From positions 1 through 64,000 of the forward strand of contig NZ_QNRK01000006.1 of assembly GCF_003315135.1 (NCBI RefSeq): 64,000 nucleotides of DNA. Reading direction: 5' to 3'. Shown piece after piece: positions 19,225 to 27,934 of the stretch. Positions within the stretch are counted from its first letter, which is position 1. Every line of letters begins with the position of its first letter. A program made the translations under genes and the position numbers. A model generated the notes under the pieces. The model was not told where the DNA came from. It searched no databases and saw nothing but the letters and a program-made list of their open reading frames with translations. Source of the DNA: Roseiarcus fermentans (GTDB lineage: Bacteria > Pseudomonadota > Alphaproteobacteria > Rhizobiales > Beijerinckiaceae).

Positions 19225-19440
19225 GTGTCCGCTTCATATTTGGAGAACGACGGTTCAGGTCCTCTGCCCGAACTCGCGCTGCTCCTGCGCCGCTTTCGCG
19301 CGAAATCTCCCGATCGAGGGGTCGACGGCGGATTTCTGCATGACCGCTTTGGCGACTTGGAGTTGCGTTTCAAGCCGGCCGGCGACGGATGCCCGACCTG
19401 CGCTCGCCGGTTCGATGCCTATAGCCATGCAGCGCTCTGA
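19225..19440 (+). CDS. Possible small protein with CxxC motif
   Basis: A 71-codon frame from GTG 19225 ends shortly before the BMC-H terminus on the other strand. It has a CPTC pair (GDGCPTCARRFDAY) and less Arg/Pro bias than the surrounding shadow frames. There is no clear ribosome binding site and I do not recognise a family. It could be a small zinc- or redox-type protein or chance. The rest of 19179-19638 holds no other gene I can support. Confidence 0.25.
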   Translation: MSASYLENDGSGPLPELALLLRRFRAKSPDRGVDGGFLHDRFGDLELRFKPAGDGCPTCARRFDAYSHAAL

Positions 19441-19638
19441 GCTCCTGCGGCATGATCTTGCCGGAAGGTGAAGGATCGCCTTTCCCCGATAAGCGCGGTC
19501 CGGCCGTCGAAGGCGCGCGCCACGTGTCGCGGGATTTCTCTGAGCGCGCCAAGCAGGGGCTGGCGCCCTCCGCGTATGACAATCCCACGCCCATAGCGGG
19601 CGAGGCTGTCGCCGCTCGCGCAGATCCGCCCTACTCTT

Positions 19639-19929
<291 letters not shown>

Positions 19930-19933
19930 GACA

Positions 19934-22480
19934 TCACTCCCCCGACCGTTGAGCCAAGATCAAACGCATTTCGTCCCGATGGGCCGGCGAGACCGCGAAA
20001 CGCCGGAAACCCATGTGATGAAGCCTTGTCGCGAGGATCGGCGAGAATCCGCTGGTAAAGTCGACGCCGACGGTGGTCTTGCGGCTGCTCTGGGGAAGCG
20101 TGGCGACAGACTGGAGCCATTCGGTGAGAAACGGGGCCGGCTGCTCGAACGGGTTGTCGCCAAGAAAGCCGTCCGCCGCGTAACGATCGATGGTTCCGTC
20201 GGCGTGGACGACTTCGGTCGGAAAGCCGTAGGCGGTGCGGATCGTTTCGGAGACGTCGACCCAGACGGTGTCGCAGTGACGAGCGATCTCGCCGGCCTGC
20301 TTGAGGCCGATCGCGTTCTGAATGATCGCTCCCGCCCCGAGACCGACGTCCGCGGTGAGCGAGCGGAAGCTCTCCGCTTCCCGGGCGTCGACGATGTTGC
20401 CGATCAGCGCCCTGACATCGCCGTGAGCAGCGGAGCGCGCCGCGTCGGACAGTCCCCTGAGCAACGCCCGGAAAAAAGCCTTCGATCCGAGCGGCATGAA
20501 GAGGTTCGCCGGGATCTCGGTCCAGTTTTCGATCAGCCGTCGGGCCCGGTCGGAACTGATGCGCGACAGCCGGACGTGAACGGGCAGGCCCCGTGCGGCC
20601 TCGAACAGCGCCGCGCTCGATTCGCGGACGATGGCCGCGATATCGTTCTCGAGTCCGGGGACGCCGGGCTGGTCGCCCAACCGCGAAATGAGGCCGGCGT
20701 AGGCGTCGATGGCGCCGTGGGACGTGATGAGGTCGGTGAGCCTGACGACGGCGAGACCGGGGGCGGCCTGGGCCGCCGAATCGATCGCCTCCGCGGCGCC
20801 GCGCGGGGCGATCCAGACGGAGCTGCCGGATTCCGCATCGGCGAGACCCAGCAGGCGCTCGAGCGCGGCGCGGCTGGCGCCGCCGGCGCGCAGCCTGAGG
20901 GCGCCCGCGTAGATCTTGCCGGAGCCGCCGTCGATGGAAATCTCGTCGCCCTCGCGAAACGTCTCGCCGGAAATCGTGAAGGTTCGACCTGAGAGATCGA
21001 TGCCGATCGCCTCGCATCCGACGATGCAGGGCTTGTCGAGCGCGCGCGACACGACGGCCGCATGGCTAAGCGCGCCGCCCGTCGCCGTGACGACGCCATG
21101 GGCGCTCAACATCCCGCGAATGTCCTTCGGGCTCGTGGTCGGACGAACAAGAATGACGTCCTCACCCTTCGCCGCCGCCTCGGCCGCGCGATCGGAATCG
21201 AGAATCGCTGCGCCGTGCGCGTGCCCGGGCGAGGAGCCGAGGCCCTGAGCGAGCAGCTTCGCGGCAACCAGATCCGCTTCCTCAAACGAGGGTCGGGATA
21301 GCTTGCGGATCTGCTCGACGGTGATCCGGTTCAGGGCCTCTCGAGCATCGATCACACCTTCCGCCGCCAACTCCGCGGCGATACGAACCGCCGCCGCCGC
21401 GGTGCGTTTCGCGGGCCGCACCTGGAGCATGTACAGCCGCCCGGACTCGACGGTGAACTCGATATCGACCGCATCGCGATAGAGCGTCTCGAGGCTGGCG
21501 CCGATCTCGATGAGGCCGGTGCGCAGGGTCGAATTCATGCCGTCGGGGTCGGAAAGATCGATCGGGCTATGCGTGCCGGCGACGAGGTCCTCCCCCTGTC
21601 GACCAACGAGGTACTCGCCGTACAGCGTCCTGGCGCCGTCATTCGGATTGCGGGTGAAGGCGACGCCCGACCCGGACTCTTCATCGGCGTTTCCGAACAC
21701 CATCGCCTGGATGGTTACCGCCGTCCCGAGATCATCCGAAATCCCGTGATGCGCGCGATAGGCCTTTGCCCGCGGACTGTCCCAGGACCGGAACACAGCC
21801 GCGATCGCCAACTCGAGTTGCCCCATCGGATCGGCTGAGACAGTCTCCCCCTGCTGTTCGGCGTGGGCGAGAATGGCGCGCTCGAGCGCTTCGAAGGTCT
21901 GCAGCGACGGGGCTGCAAGCGCATCCCGCACGGCTTCCCGCACGGCTTCGACAAGCTCGGTCGGATCCAGGTTCAGAACCGTGTCGTGGAACATCCGCCA
22001 GAAGCGCAGCCAGGTGTCGAGAGCGAAACGAGCGCCGCCGCTCGCTTCAGCGACGGCCAACGCCGAGCGCGCGGTCAGGCCGAGATTAAGGATGGTGTCC
22101 ATCATGCCGGGCATGCTGACTGCGGCGCCGGAGCGCACGGACACAAGCAGCGGCCGGTCGACGCCTCCAAACGTGCGTCCCGTCGCCGCTTCCAACCGAC
22201 GCAGCCCATTGGCGACCTCGGTCATCATGTCCTGGCCGAGGCTGCCGCCGTTCGATCGGAAATGACGGAAGCCGTCGGCGCCGATCACGAATGCGGGGGG
22301 CGCCGGAACGCCGGCGGACATCATGCGGCTCAGTCCGCTCGCCTTGCCGCCATAGCGCTGCGCATCGGCGACCTCGGGATCGGCCACGTCGCGAACGAAG
22401 GACGGCCCTTGGGCCCGCTGCGCCATCTGAGCCGGCTCACACGTCTCGAGGACGGCCGAGGACAGAAAGGATGTCTTCAT
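19934..22480 (-). CDS. PPDK-like phosphohistidine dikinase with degenerate C-terminal barrel
   Basis: The 848 residues follow pyruvate phosphate dikinase order. The ATP-grasp half shows [26 protein letters not shown] and GVAFTRNP. The swivelling domain has its phospho-accepting His at about residue 473 in [13 protein letters not shown]. The C-terminal third (about 500-848) should be the PEP/pyruvate barrel, but it lacks the catalytic Cys motif (CGEHGG) and the TNDL motif; the equivalents read GVDFTSG and DVSET. It may thus load phosphate from ATP and pass it to another acceptor. The start is uncertain: ATG 22480 overlaps the previous gene by 44 bases, and ATG 22426 is an alternative. Confidence 0.85.
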   Translation of the reverse strand: MKTSFLSSAVLETCEPAQMAQRAQGPSFVRDVADPEVADAQRYGGKASGLSRMMSAGVPAPPAFVIGADGFRHFRSNGGSLGQDMMTEVANGLRRLEAATGRTFGGVDRPLLVSVRSGAAVSMPGMMDTILNLGLTARSALAVAEASGGARFALDTWLRFWRMFHDTVLNLDPTELVEAVREAVRDALAAPSLQTFEALERAILAHAEQQGETVSADPMGQLELAIAAVFRSWDSPRAKAYRAHHGISDDLGTAVTIQAMVFGNADEESGSGVAFTRNPNDGARTLYGEYLVGRQGEDLVAGTHSPIDLSDPDGMNSTLRTGLIEIGASLETLYRDAVDIEFTVESGRLYMLQVRPAKRTAAAAVRIAAELAAEGVIDAREALNRITVEQIRKLSRPSFEEADLVAAKLLAQGLGSSPGHAHGAAILDSDRAAEAAAKGEDVILVRPTTSPKDIRGMLSAHGVVTATGGALSHAAVVSRALDKPCIVGCEAIGIDLSGRTFTISGETFREGDEISIDGGSGKIYAGALRLRAGGASRAALERLLGLADAESGSSVWIAPRGAAEAIDSAAQAAPGLAVVRLTDLITSHGAIDAYAGLISRLGDQPGVPGLENDIAAIVRESSAALFEAARGLPVHVRLSRISSDRARRLIENWTEIPANLFMPLGSKAFFRALLRGLSDAARSAAHGDVRALIGNIVDAREAESFRSLTADVGLGAGAIIQNAIGLKQAGEIARHCDTVWVDVSETIRTAYGFPTEVVHADGTIDRYAADGFLGDNPFEQPAPFLTEWLQSVATLPQSSRKTTVGVDFTSGFSPILATRLHHMGFRRFAVSPAHRDEMRLILAQRSGE

Positions 22481-23006
22481 GGAACTCGAACCAAACGGTG
22501 TGAACGGAATCGATGGTGGGGCCGCAGACGTAGTCGCGTTCGCCTCGATCGACACGGGCGACGCCAGAGGCGAATCGACGGACATAGTTCTCGTAACGCG
22601 GGATTGTCGGCACGATGTCGCGGATGGCCTTGATCAGGCGTTCAGCGATCTTCAGGATCTTGGCTTCCGCCTTCGCGTCGCCATCGCTTTTCTGCCAGTC
22701 GCTCACGGCTTTGATGAACTGGTCGTTCAGCGCCTCGAAGCGCGCGTACCACGCGGGGAGGGCGCCCTCGCGCCGCAGCGGCTCGTAAAGTTCCGCGTAG
22801 GATCTGTGCACTTGTGCTGTGCCGTCCGGCACGACCAAGTACTTCCCCTCGAGATTCATCGCCCAGCCCCGCTCGACCGCCGCCGCCAGACATTCAGCCG
22901 CGACGTCGGACGCGACTCCGACCGCCGCGGCAATTTCCTCCGCGGTGGCCATCTTCTTCAGGTGCGACCCGTTGAGAACGAGAAACGTTGCGTCTTCCCG
23001 CGCCAT
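22437..23006 (-). CDS. Winged-helix/helical companion of PEP-utilising enzymes
   Basis: The 189-residue protein looks like an N-terminal winged-helix (about 1-65; TAEEIAAAVGVASD, then a strand pair ending YLVVPDG). A helical domain follows with YARFEALNDQFIKAVSDWQ and, near the end, [15 protein letters not shown] recall similar sequences beside or attached to PEP-utilising/PPDK-like proteins in Actinobacteria, often mislabelled as regulators; that link is from memory. Its position directly upstream of, and overlapping, the PPDK-like gene supports a partner role and not DNA binding. The ribosome binding site is weak. Confidence 0.6.
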   Translation of the reverse strand: MAREDATFLVLNGSHLKKMATAEEIAAAVGVASDVAAECLAAAVERGWAMNLEGKYLVVPDGTAQVHRSYAELYEPLRREGALPAWYARFEALNDQFIKAVSDWQKSDGDAKAEAKILKIAERLIKAIRDIVPTIPRYENYVRRFASGVARVDRGERDYVCGPTIDSVHTVWFEFHEDILSVLGRPRDV

Positions 23007-23050
23007 GGACGTGCAAATCCGGTTTCGTTGCGTGAGGGGTGTTGCAGCGG

Positions 23051-23082
23051 CGTCGGCGCGCCTCGCAGGAGGCGCGCCGACG
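23051..23082 (-). terminator. 14-bp perfect hairpin between two BMC-arm genes
   Basis: CGTCGGCGCGCCTC, a 4-base loop GCAG, and GAGGCGCGCCGACG form a perfect 14-bp stem that starts 5 bases past the stop of the 469-residue gene. No T-run follows in the transcribed direction. It is therefore more likely a 3'-end stabiliser or partial attenuator inside the operon than a full intrinsic terminator. Confidence 0.6.
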
Positions 23083-23086
23083 AGGC

Positions 23087-24496
23087 TTACTTCCAGAAGT
23101 ACTTGGAGCGATTTAGGCTCACATTGTCCGGGAAGGGAAGGTAGCCCTCGCCTGAAAAGATCTTCTGGGGCACGGTCGCCTGGGCGAAACCGCGCTTGAC
23201 GATGTCATAATAATAGTTCGCGACGCGCTGATCGACTTCCCAGAACTCGTAGTCCTTGCACGCCTTCTCGTACGTTCCCGCCAGCCTGAGGTGGGGAAGA
23301 ATCATATCTATGTAGTATACATACATACCGTTCGTGATCAGCGTGCGGCGCGGCATTTTCGAGAACTTCGAGTATAGCTTCAATGTCGCCTGCTGGATAC
23401 CTTCCAGGCGCTTGTCGAGGTCAGCGACCTTAACCGGGTAGACTTCGCCCATCGGCGTGTCCCACTTTTCGCGAACGAACACCGCGCCGCCAACGATGTA
23501 TTCGATGTAGTTTTTCGGCCGAGTGAAGGTCGTGGAGATGTCGTTCACCCGAATCTCGTCGAGGCCCATCTTTTCGACGTCGATGACAAGGCACAATGAG
23601 TAGCAGTGCGGCACTTTTTCGTGATCGCAGACGTCGCTCCAGTCGTACACATCCTCGTTGGTGAAGAGATCACGTATGATCATGATCCTGCCCTCGCCAA
23701 GAGGATACGGCCCGGTGTCGCCGAGCCCCAGACGGCAATCGTAGTGGTCGAGGAACGACAGCAGCTCGGCGGAGGCGTTGAAACGGACGAACGCGTCGTG
23801 CTTTTCGCTGCCGTACTCGAAATATTCGAGTTCGCCCGACAGCTTCTCGATCACGTCCTGGTCGTGGATCTGGCAGCGATAGCGGTCCTGCGAGTTCAGA
23901 ATGTAGCCGTCCTGCCGTTTGCCCCAAAGAACCCGCTGCATGAACTTCAGAATCGTGTTGCTCTCGCGGACGAAATCCTGGGGCTGGATCGCCTCGAGAG
24001 CAAGGAGTCCGCACCGTCCCATGCCGAAGCCGACCGCGCCGATGCACCAGTCGTGCACGCAATTGACCTTCGTTCCGATTTCACGTCGGGCGCTGGCGCC
24101 GATGTCCATGACGCCCTTCGCGCCGATCTCGTCGGTCGTCATCTGCAGGATTTCCGGCCAACGGTAGAATTCCTGCATGAAGGCGAGAATTTCGTATTCC
24201 TGCCGAGGAATCATGCCCGAGACGCCTTCGGTCGCCCGCATCACCAGGACGTCCCAGATGTTCCAGGCCAGGTAGTTGTTGAGATCGTTCAGTTCGTCGA
24301 CCGTGAATTGGTCGCGCAGAACATCCTCCCGGCTGACCTTCTCGAGAACCTTGCTCTTGGCTCGGCTCCGCATGATCTTGTCGCCGAGGATTCCATCCGG
24401 GACCGGATCCATTCCCTTGAAGTTGCCTTGATAGACGAGGTCCTGGAAGCGCAGTCCGTTGTCGCCGGCCTCATAGCGTTGCTTGTACGTCGACAT
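23087..24496 (-). CDS. Unknown 469-residue protein, candidate signature enzyme of the BMC
   Basis: I do not recognise a family. The 469 residues are soluble and rich in Tyr, Trp, Asp and Met. There is a Cys/His/Asp cluster at 146-162 (NCVHDWC, then GRCGLL) and a later CQIHDQD segment, which could be a metal or catalytic site. There is no signal peptide, membrane helix or nucleotide-binding loop. A GAAGGGA site lies before the ATG. It lies between the swivelling-domain gene and the winged-helix partner, so it may bind the substrate that the phosphohistidine relay acts on. Its codon use matches its neighbours. Confidence 0.6.
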   Translation of the reverse strand: MSTYKQRYEAGDNGLRFQDLVYQGNFKGMDPVPDGILGDKIMRSRAKSKVLEKVSREDVLRDQFTVDELNDLNNYLAWNIWDVLVMRATEGVSGMIPRQEYEILAFMQEFYRWPEILQMTTDEIGAKGVMDIGASARREIGTKVNCVHDWCIGAVGFGMGRCGLLALEAIQPQDFVRESNTILKFMQRVLWGKRQDGYILNSQDRYRCQIHDQDVIEKLSGELEYFEYGSEKHDAFVRFNASAELLSFLDHYDCRLGLGDTGPYPLGEGRIMIIRDLFTNEDVYDWSDVCDHEKVPHCYSLCLVIDVEKMGLDEIRVNDISTTFTRPKNYIEYIVGGAVFVREKWDTPMGEVYPVKVADLDKRLEGIQQATLKLYSKFSKMPRRTLITNGMYVYYIDMILPHLRLAGTYEKACKDYEFWEVDQRVANYYYDIVKRGFAQATVPQKIFSGEGYLPFPDNVSLNRSKYFWK

Positions 24497-24539
24497 GATA
24501 CGTTCCCTTCGAGATGGATGAGGAAAGGCGGAGGCGGCG

Positions 24540-24956
24540 TCAGCTGATGAGCGCCACGCGGCCGGTCTCGCGGTCTTCGCAGTGCAGCCGCACTTTCTTG
24601 CCGTCCAACGCCTTGATTATCGCCTCGAAGTGGGCGTCGTTGTTGCCGCCGGTCACGTATCGCGAGTCCGAACCGACGAGATAAGCCGTCATGACGCAGG
24701 GCATCTGAAATTCGCGGGACAGGATGCCGAGATGCGACTCCGGCACCCCTGACATCGTGATGATGCCGATCGCACCCATGCTCAGCGCCGGCGCGAGAAA
24801 GGTGGTCGTGCCGCCCTGAACCAGAAGAATGTGCTCCTTGAGTTTCCCGCTCTGAATCAGACTCAGAACAGATTTTGGATCAGGCAGGAACTTGACCACA
24901 CCCGACGGCGTCTTCTTGGTCTCGAAGCTGTTGTAGCCTTCAGCAACGTAGCTCAT
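24540..24956 (-). CDS. Stand-alone PEP-utilising-enzyme swivelling (mobile) domain
   Basis: The 138-residue protein matches the phosphohistidine mobile domain of PEP synthase/PPDK. GAIGIITMSGVPESHLGILS contains the candidate phospho-His (His75), followed by REFQMPCVMT. Free-standing versions occur as subunits of multi-part kinases such as phenylphosphate synthase (family knowledge). A strong AAGGAGGAAAC site precedes the ATG at 24956. Its presence beside a second, fused swivelling domain in the PPDK-like protein points to a phosphate relay through two His residues. The acceptor is not evident. Confidence 0.78.
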   Translation of the reverse strand: MSYVAEGYNSFETKKTPSGVVKFLPDPKSVLSLIQSGKLKEHILLVQGGTTTFLAPALSMGAIGIITMSGVPESHLGILSREFQMPCVMTAYLVGSDSRYVTGGNNDAHFEAIIKALDGKKVRLHCEDRETGRVALIS

Positions 24957-24987
24957 TGAGGTTTCCTCCTTGTTTTCGTTTCCCAGG

Positions 24988-25959
24988 TTAAGTCTGGCGC
25001 CTACGAGGCGGGCGGCGGGTCGCGCGCAACCGCGCAAGCGCCCTCGAGAGTTGGGCGTCGATCGCTTGCCGCGCTCTCGGCGTGGCGGGCGTCGGGGCGG
25101 GCGGAGGCGCTTCGCTCAGCGTAGCGGCGAGACCCTCGGCGCGGCTGCGGGTCCTTTGGCGGCGCAGAGCGCCCGCCTCGGTCATCAGCGCCGCTTCACA
25201 AGAACAACTCTGAGGGGGCTCGGCCCGGCAGCCGCAATTCGACCGAGCCGGAACGCCACAGGACCGACCGTTCCCGCCCGGGGTTAAATAAGCGATGAGC
25301 TCCTGCGGCCAGACGGCGACGAACTCCGCCCCTGCCGCCAGCAGCTCGGCTTCCGGGTGCATCCCCCAGGAGACGCCCACCGCGCGAACGCCGCACTCCA
25401 CTGCGTGTTTGACGTCCCCGGTCGTGTCGGTGATCAACACGAGGTCGCTCGCCGATGCGACAGCCGGGCTATGCCCTTCGCGATAGGCCGGCGAGCAATC
25501 ACGGCTCACCAGATACGACTGATCGGCAAGAAATCGCCGGACGACCGCGCGCTTGTCCGGTTCGACGTCCCCGCCGAAGACATGGGAGAAGCAGTGAGCG
25601 ATCTTCGCGCGCGTCAATAAGCGTCGAATCGTCGATGTCGAGTTCGACGACACGACCGCCAGCGAACACGCTCCGGCAAGCGCATGAATGACATCCACCA
25701 TGCCGGGCACGAGGTCCGGCGCGTAGTCGGCGTCGAGTTGGGCGAAAAAGTGCTGCGCGACTTGCCGAGCGTGCTCGTCGTCACGGCAACGCCGCCGCAG
25801 GCCGGAAAACAGGTTGTCCTCGAGGAGACGGAAGAAGTCCTGCTGGGAGTCGATCCCCAGCTTGAAGGCTGCGTTGGTTCGCGCAAAAATCTTCCAGGAG
25901 GCTTCCCGGGTCTGAACCAACGTACCGTCGAGGTCGAACAATACGGCGAGCGGCGGCAT
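24988..25959 (-). CDS. HAD-family phosphatase with probable C-terminal encapsulation peptide
   Basis: The 323-residue protein begins with a classic HAD domain: nucleophile motif FDLDGTLV (Asp9, Asp11), VVSSNS as motif II and TDTTGDVKHA as motif IV, ending near residue 225. It then has a Cys-rich stretch (NCGC, CSC), a Pro/Ala linker (PPPAPTPATP) and an amphipathic helix, ARQAIDAQLSRALARLRA. A linker plus amphipathic helix is the usual form of a BMC encapsulation peptide. It likely dephosphorylates a product of the neighbouring phosphotransfer system inside the shell. It starts 6 bases after the DUF7064-like stop. Confidence 0.82.
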   Translation of the reverse strand: MPPLAVLFDLDGTLVQTREASWKIFARTNAAFKLGIDSQQDFFRLLEDNLFSGLRRRCRDDEHARQVAQHFFAQLDADYAPDLVPGMVDVIHALAGACSLAVVSSNSTSTIRRLLTRAKIAHCFSHVFGGDVEPDKRAVVRRFLADQSYLVSRDCSPAYREGHSPAVASASDLVLITDTTGDVKHAVECGVRAVGVSWGMHPEAELLAAGAEFVAVWPQELIAYLTPGGNGRSCGVPARSNCGCRAEPPQSCSCEAALMTEAGALRRQRTRSRAEGLAATLSEAPPPAPTPATPRARQAIDAQLSRALARLRATRRPPRRRQT

Positions 25960-25965
25960 TTTGAG

Positions 25966-26976
25966 TCACCCAGCAACAGGGGCGCGCGTCGCCGGGTTGG
26001 CGTTGAGCGCAGTGAGCTGCGGCATCTCGAAGAAGTCCTGAATCTCGCCGTAACCGACGAGGTCTCCGCAGCGCCAGCGTCCCAAGACGTTGAACGACAC
26101 CATGTTCGGCCAGCACTGCCAGGGAAAGGTGGTGAGGCCCTCGGCGCTGAGCCTCCACTCGCGGTCGGCGCTGTCGACGAGAACGAGGTCGACCGATTGC
26201 GCGTATCGCTCCCTGCGTTTCGTTTCCCCGTGCGCGTCCCTTAAGCCGAACACTTTCCCGCGCTCCACGACATATCCGTGCGCGAGACTGAGCGAGCGCC
26301 CGTTCGTGTTCGGGTCGAAGCTGAAAATGGCGTGCATCGCGAGATCCGGCGAGAAATGCGCGTGCAGCCAACTCATGTTCGGCGCGCCGCGCTCCGGTCG
26401 CGGCCCCCAGCTGTGGTCCATCGTGGAGATGCAGTGGATCGGGTGTCGCTTGCCGCGTACGCTGACCGACCCCGTGAATTCGCCGGTCTGGTCGAAATGG
26501 CCGTTGTAAGCCGTTCCCCAGGCGAATTGTCCTCCGGCCTCCGCGGCCACCCTGAGCGCCTTGGACTTCATCGGGTCCATGTCGGGATCGTGAATGTCGA
26601 AGGGCGGCATGATCGACCGGTACAGAACGTCGATCGTGGTTCCGGCGCCGTCGTCATAGTTGATCTGCCAGTCCATGTTGGGCTTCAGGCAGCGGATGGA
26701 CAGGGAGTTGTCGAGCTTGAAATGGCTGAGATCGCGTGGCTCGGGGATTGGCAGAGACGCCCGCAGGTCGCAGAAGTCGGCCTCCCACGGGGCGCGGGCG
26801 AAGCCGGAGTTCATGCAGACGGTCGAACTGACGATGCCGAGATTGGTCCGGAACAGAGCGTAGACGCCGACGTTCAATCTGGTGTCTGCGTTATAAAACC
26901 CGAAGAAATTCGTTTCCGCCCACGTGGGCTCGCCAAGATCGGCGGCGTGGAAATGCACGTCCTCATCCCGAATCAT
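25966..26976 (-). CDS. DUF7064-like / hydroxyneurosporene-synthase-fold protein
   Basis: The 336-residue protein is rich in beta strands and Trp. STMDHSWGPRPERGAPNMSWLHAHF recalls the lipocalin-like fold of carotenoid 1,2-hydratase and DUF7064/7065 proteins, seen in degradation clusters for terpenoids, steroids and other hydrophobic compounds. This assignment is from pattern memory. It has no signal peptide. I took ATG 26976, with AGGGAGAG upstream, over the first ATG at 27051. It is the first gene of the minus arm, transcribed from the divergent promoter, and may bind, hydrate or isomerise the compound processed by the compartment. Confidence 0.65.
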   Translation of the reverse strand: MIRDEDVHFHAADLGEPTWAETNFFGFYNADTRLNVGVYALFRTNLGIVSSTVCMNSGFARAPWEADFCDLRASLPIPEPRDLSHFKLDNSLSIRCLKPNMDWQINYDDGAGTTIDVLYRSIMPPFDIHDPDMDPMKSKALRVAAEAGGQFAWGTAYNGHFDQTGEFTGSVSVRGKRHPIHCISTMDHSWGPRPERGAPNMSWLHAHFSPDLAMHAIFSFDPNTNGRSLSLAHGYVVERGKVFGLRDAHGETKRRERYAQSVDLVLVDSADREWRLSAEGLTTFPWQCWPNMVSFNVLGRWRCGDLVGYGEIQDFFEMPQLTALNANPATRAPVAG

Positions 26977-27089
26977 GGACTCTCTCCCTGTTTCCCCGTT
27001 TCCCCGCGAGCGTTCCTTGTGCGCCGCCCTGACGTCGTCGGGAATGCGCAATGATCGAACGGCGGCTCCGCGCCCGCTATAGCTGCGTC

Positions 27090-27117
27090 GGATAAATCGG
27101 ACACGGATATTTTATCC
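27090..27117. promoter_or_regulatory. Divergent BMC promoter with GGATAAA inverted repeat
   Basis: The 236 bases between the minus arm start (26976) and the plus arm start (27213) are the only divergent promoter of the BMC locus. They contain GGATAAA at 27090-27096 and its complement TTTATCC at 27111-27117. The centres are 21 bp apart, two helix turns. This is a good candidate binding site for the PucR-type regulator at the end of the locus. The AT-rich half-sites stand out in GC-rich surroundings. Confidence 0.45.
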
Positions 27118-27212
27118 TCGGCGGCGAATGACCCGCCCTCGACGCCCCCCTTATGATTGCGCCAATTCAAGCTCGCCGAGCGCGAGGCGTAGCGAACCGG
27201 GAGCGAAGCGTC

Positions 27213-27509
27213 ATGGAGTTAGGCAGGGTGGTTGGCACGGTCGTATCGACCATCAAGACCGCCGGCCTCAACAGCTTCAAGCTGCTCCTCGTCGCGCCCT
27301 TCAGCGAGCCGCAGGAGCCCAACCCGTCCCGGTTTCCTTACGTCGCGATCGATCTCGCCGGCGCCGGAGAAGGCGAGATCGTTCTCGTGACCACAGGCAG
27401 CGCCGCTCGGGCGACGCCCGGCAGCGAACACTCGCCCACCGACGCTGCGATCGTCGCCGTCGTCGATACCGTTCGCCTTGGAGACCGCACCCTCTTCGCC
27501 AAAGGTTGA
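27213..27509 (+). CDS. Microcompartment vertex protein (BMC-P, EutN/CcmL type)
   Basis: The 98-residue Pfam03319-type protein has the pattern [19 protein letters not shown], the turn [25 protein letters not shown] and the C-terminal [11 protein letters not shown]. Pentamers of it cap the 12 vertices of an icosahedral shell. It is the first gene of the plus arm. I placed the start at the internal ATG 27213 because BMC-P proteins begin with a short strand at once; the open frame upstream adds nothing like the family. It is the only BMC-P in the window. Confidence 0.95.
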   Translation: MELGRVVGTVVSTIKTAGLNSFKLLLVAPFSEPQEPNPSRFPYVAIDLAGAGEGEIVLVTTGSAARATPGSEHSPTDAAIVAVVDTVRLGDRTLFAKG

Positions 27510-27583
27510 CCTGCGCCGAGCGGAAGGCGAACCGGACGCTGGGTCCGCGGACGCCAGCAAAGATCCATCAAAAGGAGACGGAT

Positions 27584-27886
27584 ATGGCTGACAATTCTCT
27601 CCCCGCCGGCGCCCCGAGGGGCGCTTTGGGGCTGATCGAAACGAAGGGACTCGTCGGCGCCATCGAGGCCGCCGACGCTATGGTCAAGGCCGCAAATGTG
27701 CGGCTCATCGGCCGGGAACAGGTCGGCGGCGGCCTCGTCACCGTCATGGTTCGCGGCGACGTCGGAGCGGTCAAGGCCGCCACTGACGCCGGCGCCGCGG
27801 CAGCGGGCAAGGTCGGCGAGGTCGTCTCCGTCCACGTTATTCCCCGCCCGCACGAGGACGTCGAAGGCATCCTCGGAAAGCTCTAG
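27584..27886 (+). CDS. Bacterial microcompartment hexameric shell protein (BMC-H), copy 2
   Basis: The 100-residue single BMC domain ([20 protein letters not shown] onward, pore-side segment [20 protein letters not shown], ending [15 protein letters not shown]) has a short N-terminal tail [20 protein letters not shown] lies just upstream of the ATG at 27584. It is closely related to the minus-strand copy but has a different tail and pore flank. It probably forms the bulk facets of the shell. It follows BMC-P by 74 bases and is followed by the aldehyde dehydrogenase. Confidence 0.96.
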   Translation: MADNSLPAGAPRGALGLIETKGLVGAIEAADAMVKAANVRLIGREQVGGGLVTVMVRGDVGAVKAATDAGAAAAGKVGEVVSVHVIPRPHEDVEGILGKL

Positions 27887-27934
27887 CGCTCCCGTCGCGC
27901 GTTCCTCCCGTCCGTTGGCTCGAGGTGTTCCGGC

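Noticed and set aside
17439-19373. 644-codon minus-strand frame
   Set aside because: Antisense to the acyl-CoA synthetase with intact ANL motifs; rich in Arg and His and without recognisable domains.
23051-23082. Full intrinsic terminator
   Set aside because: The hairpin is strong but no T-run follows on the transcribed strand, and the next gene has no obvious promoter, so complete termination is unlikely.
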